Shown in pieces: positions 1-8,922 of a stretch of 18,199 bases of DNA. Position 1 is the stretch's first letter. Every line of letters begins with the position of its first letter. The DNA comes from Amoebophrya sp. AT5.2 (Eukaryota; Sar; Dinophyceae; Syndiniales; Amoebophryaceae), in the NCBI GenBank assembly GCA_005223375.1, contig RXOD01004799.1, positions 1 through 18,199 of the forward strand, given 5' to 3'. Under the pieces are notes generated by a model, which was not told the origin of the DNA, made no database searches, and saw only the letters and a program-made list of their open reading frames with translations. The translations under genes and the position numbers were made by a program.

Positions 1-147
1 GAAGGGGCTGGGAGCAGAAAAGCGGCTATTCGCGGTTGGCAGGACTGCCGCCTTGACGCACTCGCCACCTAGGGCAATCCGCCACCCAAGTGGGGACCCA
101 TCACGAAGTACTTACCAGTTGGCCACTTACCAGCTGGTCCCTCCATA
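1..147 (-). mobile_element. Introner copy A, in the domain III pore region (truncated by window edge)
   Basis: Read on the minus strand from 147, this starts TATGGAGGGACCAGC and matches copy B (from 3690) over about 100 bp, down to GCGTCAAGGC near 51. A further patch near 15-35 (CCGCGAATAGCCGC) matches copy B near 3375-3395. Flanking coding sequence ends at AACTTCTACGA (NFYD), which lines up with the start of a domain III pore helix. The 3' end lies outside the window, so the flanking repeat and second inverted arm cannot be tested. A canonical GTAAGT...CCCAG exit (AG at 8-9) is also possible for this copy. Confidence 0.7.
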
Positions 148-3100
148 TCGTAGAAGTTCAGCCACTTGCCCCCCTGCTCCACGCAGGAGGCCGCGTCGTC
201 CACCAAGGGCTCGCAGGCTTCGGGGCAGAGACACTGCGAGATGCACTGGGAGAGGCAGTGGAAGCTGCTGCGGCTGTCGCGACAAAAATACAGGTCGGAC
301 TGGCACGCGTCGTAGCAGGTTTCGAAATCCGCGTCCTTCCCGTCCTGGTAGTAGCGCTGGAGAGAAGCGTAGTCCGCGATCCCGGGCCCGGTCGTGGACG
401 AGGCAGGCAGTACTTGCGCGGAAGTTAAAGATGCTGCTGCAGCGACACCAGCGTCAAAGCCGTCGTGCGCGAAGTACGCTTTTCGCCAGGGGCAGTGCTG
501 TCTTGCGCAGTGCGAGCACTGCAGCACTTGGTAGCCCCACACCGCGTTCTGTTGGCAGAATGCGGAGTCCTTACTGTTCTCGCAGTGCAACACACAAATC
601 GGCGTGTCCGCGGATTCCCGTCGGTACGGAACGAGCGTCGTGCCCGCGGCAACAGCTGCTGCCCCGATCATGCTGCTTGGCGCGTAGTCGTTCCTGTGGA
701 AGTAGTTTCCCGCGTCCAGGTACAGCAGCTCCACGCTTTTCGCTGGGTCCACTACCGTGTAGGGGAAGGGCAGGAACTCGCTCGTCTGGCAGGAGTAGAA
801 GGCGCCCTTGAAGGAAGAGATTCCGACCAGGCCGAACACCATGAAGACGACGGCGGCGACCAACGCGATGTTGCCCAGCTGCGGCAGCACGCGGAAGATT
901 GTGTCCACCACCAGCCGCAGCGACTCGTTCCGCTGGACCAGGCGAAGCGGGCGCAGCGCGCGGAACACCCGCAAACCCCGCAGCCCCGACAACCCCCCGT
1001 CCTGGACGTCCATCATTCGGGTCAGAATCTCGTCCGTCCAGCTGACGATGACCACGATGAGGTCGAGATAGTTCCACGCGTTCCGGAAAAACGGAACGCG
1101 CTGGTCGGCCTTGCTGCGCTGCCCCGGCTTCAACTTTTTTGCTTCCTGCCGCGTGGCGCGCTCCATGTGCCGGACTAAGTTCGCGAAGCAGGAAAGCTCT
1201 GGCTTATTGATTATTTGCTGCTGATTTTTTACTTGATTTCCACCGCCGTTGAAAGTAATGGAGCTGCCAGAGGACCTCTGGTTTTCTGCTGGAAGGATGC
1301 TCCTCGCGTTGGTTTGGTGAATCACAACGTCGGTTGTGGGCATGGTCGGCGAGCTGGGTGGAGAAGTCAGAATGGGATCGCTCATCATCGCGCCCAGGGG
1401 TTCGCGCTCCACCGGGCGCGCGGATCCGCTAGAACCGCGTGGCGTTTCGGGAGCTGCTGCAGGAGGGACTCCTGCGGGGCCGGTTGCTGGTGCGGCCTGG
1501 TCCACGTGGTTGGCGTTGTTTTTCGCAGACGTGTTTGCTCCCGCGCCAGCTGCCATGACGAGGCCCGACGACGACGACGCCTTGCTGCTTTTTCGGCTGA
1601 GCGCGCTCCGCGTAGTAGAGCTCTGCTTCGGCAAGTAACGGTTGGGTTCCCGGGGGAACCTACAGAAGCCAAGACAAAAGATGCGCAGCGCAATCTCGAT
1701 CGTGAAGATGATCGTGAAGACGAAGTTGCAGAAGTCCATCGCCTGGTACCAGTCGGCGGTGGGGTCCTCCAGGGGGTTTTGTGCGGCGATGAAGAGCGCG
1801 GACAGCACGATGCACACCAGAATGACGCGATCAAAAAACGGATGCAGAAGAACCAAGGTCAAAAACTCCCGGAGCGATACGCTGTCCGGCGAGAGCAGCT
1901 GCTGCGTCTGCGATCTGGACGGTGACACGCCGATCGTGGAGTTGCGCGGCGTGAGGCCCTCGGGACTGCTGCTGCCATGCGCGGTTTGCCCGGTGGGCTT
2001 CTTCAGCCAAGAATGCAAATCTGTTGTCGTCCTTGGGGACTTCGGCGCGGGGGCGGCGGGCGGGTCTTTGATGTAGAAACTGAAAGGCGCAGCTCCTCCG
2101 ACACCGACGCTGTTTCCGTTTAAAGACGGCGCCAGCGACGGCAACATGGGCGTTGCACTAGCGGTCGTGGGCTGCCCCGCGGTGGATATTCGTTCTTTCC
2201 CGTCCAGGAACGAGCTGGTGTCGTTGGAAACCCGCTCAGTGGTGTCGATCTGCTGCTGTGGTCCTGTAGCTGTTTCTAAGCTTGGATTTCCACTCCTGAC
2301 TTGCTCTTGGAGTTGTCTGCCACCGCCCGCACCACCGGAGCTGGTTTCAGAGAGCCGCTTGAAGACGAGCGGCTCTGTATCGTGCTCGCCGGAAATGTAA
2401 ATGTTGCTTGCGTTCAACGAGCTGCCGGGTGGTGCGCGATGCCTCGAGTCCGCTGCGTTACCATCTTTTGTGAACGCTGTAAAAGTCGCGCGTGGAGGCG
2501 CTGTTTCGGGTAGTGCCGGCGAATGACGCGCGGAAGGGCCGCCTCCGGGGGCTTTATCTGCACCGCCCCCGCTGTCTGAGCCCGACCCGGAATCGTAAAA
2601 ATCACTGTCGCTCTCGTCATCGTCTCCCCTGCGGCACAGGCACCGTCGCCGGGAGCGGCGCAGACAGCGGTCCATCGTGGTCTCAGCCTCGCGGTCCTCG
2701 AAGCGCCTCTCAAACGCGTCCAGGTTGCGCACGGCCTTACTTCGTCGCTGAATGAACAGCTTGCGTTCCCGCTTCTCCTGCTCGCGTTCCTGCTGCTGGC
2801 CGAAGTTGCCAATCAAGATGGCGAGGAAGACGTTCAGCACCACGAAAACACCAATGGTCAACACCCCCATAAAGTAGAGCGCGTATCCCTGTCTTACAGC
2901 ACGGACCGAGGCCAACCGCTGTATATCACGCAGCTTGAGCTGCTGCTGCTCTGCTACGCGTCTGCGTCGCTAGGCGTGCTCGTGCCTCCTCCCGTGCGCC
3001 GAAGAAGAACAAGTAGATGCTATGTATTCATTGCTACGCGGTCGCTTCTTTGTTTCTACTAAGACTAACCCTAACGCAAACGCTGCTCGATAAAAACTTC

Positions 3101-6100
3101 TTTTAAAAACTTCTCCTAGCAACTACATATAGAGCGACACAAGGGAGCACGCAGCCCCCCGACCTCAGGCCCACGCAGAAGTGGGCAGTGAGTTGGCCTC
3201 GATTGACCGTGCGTACGTAGCCTCTTGCTTTCATTCCGTCGTACATAACGAGGTGCCAGGCGTCCCCCGAGAATGTGGCGGGGCCAGATTGTAAGTGGTA
3301 AAGCAAGATTTAGGGGGGGCTCTCCGGGGTGCCCTTTCTGGGTGGTCCTAAAAAGAGATCTGCAGTAAAAGAAAGGCGGCTTTTCGCGGAGGTCTCTTGC
3401 AGCCTCTAGCCGACAATAAATATTGCGACCCTACGCGGCCTCTTTTGCCTTGTTTTCAGGCCTAATAACCATTGTAGTCAGTGGCTTTCCGCGACCGCTT
3501 CCCCCTACCTCTCGGGGTCTAACTTCCCGTCGGCCACACCCTACGCCCCCCCCGCATGGGGCATCTCGGAGACCGTCCCGAGCGCCTTGACGCGCTCGCG
3601 CTCGCCACGACCTCGGGAAATCGGCCACCCAAGTGGGGACCCATCGCCTAGCACTTACCAGGTACCCACTTACCACCTGGCTCCTTCATAGAGATGAGCT
3701 GGAACACAGTGAGACAGCTCCACAGGAAGTCGTCGAAGTGCCATCGCGGCAGGCACTTGTTCAGGTTCCTTTTGATCGTTCCCGAGCTGTCCCCCGCCTG
3801 GTATTGCGCCGAGACCTGCACCTCGTAGGTGGACAACAAGCTACCAGCACCACCTCCGGCCGGCACTGGCAATGGCAGCCACTGCAGCGGGTCGTGCATG
3901 TGGCAGTTCTGGTAGCACCACTGCTCGTTTTGGAGGAGCTGCGTGACCGGGGCGCACTTGGACAGGAAGGTGCCGTACATCGGCTCAAACATGAGGTAGG
4001 TCGCGAAGAACGCCTGCCCCAGTAGGGAGAAGATGTAGATCATCACAACCAGCAGCAGCACGAAGTTCCCAATCTGCGTCATGGTTCCGAGGATGGATTT
4101 TAGGAGTAGCCGGAAGGAGCGCCAGCTGCGCGCCAGTTTCAGGACCCGCAGCGCCCGGAACGCCGTGAACGAGCTGCCGGTGCTCCCGTCCTCCCGGAAG
4201 AAGAGCTCCAGCGTGGACAGGACCACGATGCTCCCGTCGAAGCAGGTTCCCAGCTTGAGCCAGTACATCTGGAAGCCGTGCGCGATGTGCAGCGTGACCA
4301 GCTCCAGCACAAACACCGCGTAGCAGACCAGGTTCAGCACAAACACCGCGTCGCGAACCGGCTTGGGGTGCGGCGGAAACTTGTCGAGGGAGAGAATAAA
4401 TGCGTTCACCGCGATCACCAGCATCACCGTCAGCTGAAACGTCTCGCCCTCCACGAGCGTGAAGGTACGCGCGCGAAAGCGTCGCCACTTCATCAGCCGC
4501 TCCTGCGGCGTCTCGCCGACAACCGCCGCTAAAGACCCCGTGCGCCTCAGTTGGTGCAGGGTCCCGCTTTTCTTGAGCAGCATTTTTCCGGCGGCCGCGG
4601 TCGTGGTCGCCCCCAAATCGGCGGAGGATTTGAATTCCGCCGTCGCGTGGTGCTGGGTCAGCAGCAGGCGGACCCTCGCTTGCTGCGACGCCTTCGTGGT
4701 CTTCATCTTCTTGCTCACGTGCTTATGGGCCTCCACGGACCGGTTCTTCAGCAGGTCCACTGCGGACTTGCTGCTCATCGCAACGTCCGCCGACTTGCTT
4801 CGGAAGTGGCGCGACCCCGGCATGCCAGAAGAAGACACCAGCATGGTGCCAGAACGTTTTCGTAGCCCAAAGCCAGAGAACTTGCGCTGCCGATGCTGGC
4901 GCTGCAAGTCGTCGGACTGAACCTTCAAAGGCTTGCCGAACGCGTTGTACTGAATCTGGCGAAGGTCCATCCCGAAAAAAATGCTCGTAGGGTCCCGCAC
5001 GTGCGGGTCGTCGACGACGCGCCCGTGAAAGTTGATGTCGCCCGGCAGCAGGTACCCACGCTCGCGGGCGGCCCTTCTCCGACCCTCGGTGTCGGAGGTA
5101 GAGGCGTCGGACAACAGGGGTGCAGGTGGGACAGCTGCACCGTCGCCGATTGCGGGCACCACAGGGTGGTCTTCCACAGCTTTCTTCTTCTCGCTTTGGT
5201 CTCGTCCCTGCTCAGCCTCTTCCGCACTGGAGGACGAGGACGCAAGCTCCTCTCCACAGGAAATCACCTCTTCCACGCCCTCGCCCTCTTCTCGCATCAA
5301 CGCCGTACTCGTACTTCTGCTTCGCCGGCTCTTCCGGGTGCTGCGGCGCACCTCAATTTTCGCGCCCGGTGTGGAATCACCCACCTGACGCATCAGTGCA
5401 TCGAGGTCGTCGTCAACGAAGGGGCTCCGAGGTGACGACGCGGATCTTCCCCGTGCCGCGCGCAGCAGCTTCCCCGGCGAAGCAATGGTCAGCTCGTCAC
5501 CATTCTCGGTGATAGCGCTGAGCGGAGTGCTCGCGGGCCGTCTGCACATATTTGCCCGCGACGCAAACCCTGATCCGAGGCCGAATAATCCACCGCTGCC
5601 GCACCCATATGCACCTCCTCCTCGCGACGAAGTAGAGCTGCCTTCACCATTCGGAGGGGAGCGGTAGGAGGCGCCCCCGCCTCCGCATCGGCTCAAGACG
5701 CCAAAGAACGAAGCGGCCCCTTGTGCTGGTGAAGAAAGAGACCTTCTCCGCCCGGCACTCCGGCTGCTCCACTCCCGCTGCAACATCGGCATGATTGGAC
5801 TCCCACTCCCGCGTCCACCGCGGTCCAGAAATACGTCGATATCATCCTCGTTCGATGTTCTCGCTGTTGGCGGCGGCGTGCCTAAGCATCCTCCACCTGC
5901 GGCCCCATGAGATTGAGAAGATGGCACTGGTGGTACTGCCGACGTACCTCCCCCCGCGTCTCTTCGCTTCGAGAAGCGACGGAACTCGGTGTGCGCCGAC
6001 ACGCGTCGGTGGTGTATCTCAGAATCGGAGATCCCCAGAAACTCCGCCTGCTGAAGCGTCGAAGCCGGTATTTCCGTACTGAACAGCAGCGTCGAAAACG

Positions 6101-8922
6101 GGCCGTCGCCGTCCGCTCCCTGTTCCAGCGTCGGTTCGTTGTCCAACCGCCGCCGCATAGTAGACGAAGCTCGCGACCCCGACGACCTCCAGGACCGCGC
6201 GCTACCCTCGCGCTCTAAGTAGGGTCTACTGCCTCTGCCTCTGTTTCTGCTCATCGCCCCCTCCGGTCCAGCTCCACGGCCCCCCTCTTGGCCAACGTCG
6301 TCTCCTGCCTTTCCCTCTCCGCCTACAACTTCCCCCGTCACCTCTGGGTTTGCGCGCAGTCCCGCCAGTAGGTTTGACGAAGAGAAGGAGGAGGCGGCTT
6401 TCGAGAAGGCGGACAAAACAAAGGTGCGCCGTCGCATGTCCACCTCTGTTTGGTCATGGTGGTCCTGCTGGTGTCCCGATTGGTCAATCACGATGTCCTT
6501 CGTGTGCGTGTCGATTTGCAGCACGTCCGAGTTGTCGGAGGACGCCTTGGAGGAAGAGGAGCTGCTGCTGGAGCTGGAAGACTCCTTGGAACGCGACCGG
6601 GCCCCCGCCTTCGATGTTGGTGCCTCCGCAGCTGTCGATGTAGTTTCTCCAGCACCGGCAGCTGCACCGCCTGGCTCATCTTGCGCGGCAGGGCCGAGGC
6701 CGTCCTGGTGGTTTTCCTTGCTGTGTTGTCTCTTTAGGATTTTCGCGGCCTTCTTCTTCGCGGTGGTGGTTTGTGTGGGGTCGTTGAACGCGTCGCACAC
6801 GACGGCGAGGGTGACGTTCAGCACGAAGAAGGTGCCCAGCATGATCACCACGGTGAAGAAGAAGCGGGCGAACGTGACGTCGAAGCTGTCCTCGTAGAGG
6901 TACATGAGGTCCACCCAGCCGGACAAAGTCACGGTCTGGAATAGCGTGAGTGCCGCCACGGGGAAGTTGTCGAACCCCGTCAGCGCCCAGTTGAAGTCCT
7001 CCACTTTGTCCAGCGCGATCATTTCGTGCCGCACCACCGCCGCCGTCGGAAACTTCGCGCCCAGATTTCCGCTGCTCCCGCTCCCGAAGAACGAGGACCC
7101 GTCTTCCTCGGCCGCAACCTCGGACGGGATGGACTTCTCGAAAATTGCGTCCTTCGCCAGCAGGTCCCGAAACTGCCGCATCCGCGGCCCGGTCAGAAAG
7201 CCGGAGGCCGCGTCTTCGTACAGCATGCTGCCGCAGTAGGTGCCGCCAGACGGGTTCTGTAGGCTGTAGAGGTCTTGGAGAATCTCCGCAATCCGGGTGG
7301 CGTCGGGCGCGATCTCGGGCAGGGTGGACACAACTACCGCCCCTGCAGAGGACCCCGAAGATCCGCCCGACGCCGTGGTGGTGTCGCCGGAGGAAACCCG
7401 TGGCCGGCGCTTGGGGACGCCGAACGCGGCCTGCTTCTCGCTAATCAGGGGGCAACTCCGGCCGCCGCAGCCGCGCGCAGTCTCCAGCAGAAGGGCGGCG
7501 TCGTAGGGCGGGGGCTCGGACTGGTAACCGAAATCCTGCAGCCCGTTCAGCACGGACTCGGACCGCGAGCTGTCGTCGATCGGCCACACGAGGAAAAAAC
7601 GGGGGACCTCCACCGGCAGGTCATTATCCCCCGCGGCGACTCCTTCCGCCACTTTTGCCGTCTCTGCCAGCCTGGTCCTGCACACCGTGCCCACGCCGCA
7701 GAGCCGCGCGATCAAGTTCAGGTTCTTTCCCTCCGTCGTGAGCGCGGTCTGGTTTGCGTTCATGAGCTCCACCGCAGACGCGTTGCCCTGGGTCGCAATG
7801 TCTAGCGCGTGCGGCTCGTTCACGAGGAACGCGAGCACGCTCGCCATGGTCGCGGAAGTGGCCGCGCCACCACCAGCTGCAGAAGTTGTACCTCGACCAC
7901 CTCCGAATGCGAATTGCGTCGAGTTGTAGAAGACGAGCGGCTCGGGCGTGAAGCGGCAGAAGCGGTGCAGCGTTCCGCCCATGAAGTTGATGCCGAGAAT
8001 ACCAAAAACCACGATCAGGAAAAGGAACATGGCCGCGACGTTCACCAGGCGCGAGACCGAGAGGAAAAAGGTACGGATGATCTTTCGCAGCCCGGGCAGG
8101 CGCGCCACGGACCGGAGCGGCCGGAGCACGCGCAGGACGCGGAGCACCGAGACGCCGCTGGACTCGCCGTCCTCGCCGTCCGAAGCGGAAACCGCACTCA
8201 CGAAGGAAATGAACCCGGACACCACCACCACGAAATCGAGAATGCACCAGGGGTCGCGCAAATACGCAGTGCGCCCGGTGATCAGCCCGAAAGCAATCAT
8301 CTTGATGAACATCTCGACCATGAACGCGAAGAGGAACACCTGGTGGGGAGTGCGGCCGCGATCCGATACGGATTTATTCGAGGATTTCGATCTATCGTCG
8401 TAAGTCCCGAATCCGTCTAGCTCGATGAGGACTGTGTCTACAAATTCAAAGAAATGGTGGAGGATCCCTCTCATCAGTAGACTACCGGCTCCAGGTTTTC
8501 GATGAAGACAGTGCGGTCTGACTTCGGGTTCCGGTAATCCAGTAGAGCCATGAACAAGGCGTTGAGAAAGATGAGTCCCAGCACAAGACGCTCGAAGTGC
8601 GGGTTGATGGAAATCCGCCAGCACCGGTAGCGCAGCGCCGTGTCGGGCGACAAGCAACCGACAGCACGCTCGCAGGTGGCCTCGCGCCACGCGGCCTCCT
8701 GCTTCTGCTGAGCCACTTGCATCTTCGTCTCCTGCTCCGATGTTGGCAGACGGACCACTCGTCCGAGGCCTAAAGTCTGGCAGCTCTGCCTCTGGGCCTG
8801 CTGTTGTGCTGGTTCTGCTTAGCACCCCTTGCAGTTGCACGACCGACTTGCCCCGGTCCTTGGTCCCCACGACCGTCGGCGCCGCTCGTCCCCGCTAGTG
8901 CCTGGTGCACGACAAGGTCCAT
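148..8922 (-). CDS. Four-domain voltage-gated cation channel (Cav/Nav-like) alpha subunit, 3' part missing
   Basis: Pore-forming subunit of a voltage-gated Ca2+/Na+ channel in a membrane. My model has exons 8922-8874 (tentative), 8769-8486, 8339-3691, 3268-3217 and 2888-148, all in phase, continuing past the left edge. Domain I: S1 about 8587-8534, S2 starting at 8339, arginine-rich S4 (VLRVLRVLRPLR), pore FDNF...TLSGW at 6915-6929, then S6. A roughly 780-residue low-complexity linker with a poly-Ser run follows. Domain II: S1 near 4440, FDGSIVVLS in S3, S4 ALRVLKLARSWR, pore TVFQLIS/GDAWHLVMYDGM, S6 about 2885-2814. Domain III: S1 to S5 (S4 GLRGLRVFRALRPLR), then a Cys-rich loop ending at NFYD. 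The domain III filter and all of domain IV lie outside. Channel identity is seen directly; ion selectivity is not predictable, because domain I has Ser where Cav channels have Glu. The first exon (ATG at 8922) rests only on phase agreement; ATG 8722 is the alternative start. Confidence 0.9.
2889..3216 (-). other. Channel intron with paired ends, between domain II filter and S6
   Basis: A GT-AG reading is TAC|GTACGC at 3217/3216 and GACAG|GGATAC at 2889/2888, phase 0, joining KARGY to GYALYF. The ends are complementary: GCACGGTCAATCGAGGCCAAC on the minus strand at 3212-3192 matches GCACGGACCGAGGCCAAC on the plus strand at 2899-2916. TACG also occurs at both edges (3219-3216 and 2885-2882); removal at those repeats would give KARGYALYF, also in frame. 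Which boundary is used cannot be told from sequence. Confidence 0.75.
3273..3298 (+). repeat. Terminal inverted repeat, 3' arm of copy B
   Basis: Partner of the arm at 3666-3690, starting directly next to the TCTC (plus strand GAGA) repeat at 3269-3272. The 5' arm starts one base (T) inside its repeat. This layout of direct repeat then inverted repeat is typical of DNA-transposon insertions. Confidence 0.8.
3666..3690 (-). repeat. Terminal inverted repeat, 5' arm of copy B
   Basis: The minus strand reads TATGAAGGAGCCAGG then TGGTAAGTGG. The plus strand at 3273-3298 reads ATGTGGCGGGGCCAGATTG then TAAGTGG. Shared blocks are ATG, GCCAG and GTAAGTGG, so the two intron ends could base-pair in the RNA. 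Confidence 0.8.
4296..4351. repeat. In-frame 30-bp tandem duplication in channel domain II S2
   Basis: GACCAGSTYCAGCACAAACA followed by CCGCGT occurs at 4296-4321 and 4326-4351. On the coding strand this gives the ten-residue periodic peptide DAVFVLNLVC / YAVFVLELVT across the start of S2. Confidence 0.6.
8340..8485 (-). other. Channel intron between domain I S1 and S2 (GT-AG)
   Basis: Donor CCG|GTAGTC and acceptor CACCAG|GTGTTC, 146 nt, phase 0. Splicing joins FIENLEP to VFLFAFMVEMFIKMIAFGL, giving an S1-S2 spacing normal for the family. Without it the S1 frame hits TGA soon after VVY. No inverted-repeat ends are visible. Confidence 0.85.
8770..8873 (-). other. Possible first intron of the channel gene
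   Basis: The S1 frame is closed by a TAA at about 8821. ATG at 8922 opens another frame (MDLVVHQALAG...). Donor GACG|GTCGTG (8874/8873) and acceptor TTTAG|GCCTC (8770/8769) would join the two in phase, and a branch-like TGCTAAG lies between. The donor is weak, so this is only a suggestion. Confidence 0.4.

Larger units (their letters stand above)
3269..3690 (-). mobile_element. Introner copy B: intron with inverted-repeat ends and TCTC target duplication
   Basis: This 422-bp insert splits the domain II pore codons. The coding strand reads ...CTCATCTC at its upstream edge (TCTC at 3694-3691) and ...CATTCTC at its downstream edge (TCTC at 3272-3269). Keeping one TCTC copy joins TVFQLIS to GDAWHLVMYDGM, which matches the family pattern TVFQILTGEDW with no extra or missing residue. 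The frame that encodes GDAW has a TAA at 3312-3310, and no AG dinucleotide lies between that stop and GDAW, so an AG acceptor cannot produce the pore. The ends form an imperfect inverted repeat. I infer a transposon-derived intron, excised non-canonically. Confidence 0.85.

Noticed and set aside
53..811. Long open frames on the plus strand opposite the channel exons (for example 53-811, 3633-4025, 4893-5435, 7809-8420)
   Set aside because: They are Arg/Pro/His-rich shadows of the GC-rich channel exons, without domains; the minus strand encodes clear channel segments throughout.
3063..3073. Telomere-like CTAACCCTAAC inside an intron
   Set aside because: Only about one and a half units; no array, and it lies within the channel gene.
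3447..3464. Motif CCTTGTTTTCAGGCCTA, with a similar string at 9095-9112
   Set aside because: About 16 bases, similar to a plus-strand 3' splice site, but no plus-strand gene follows either copy; too short to call a repeat family.
8468..8485. An 18-nt intron (GTAGTC...GAGAG) that would also correct the domain I frame
   Set aside because: It would leave about 40 extra residues between S1 and S2. The 146-nt intron gives normal family spacing and canonical sites.
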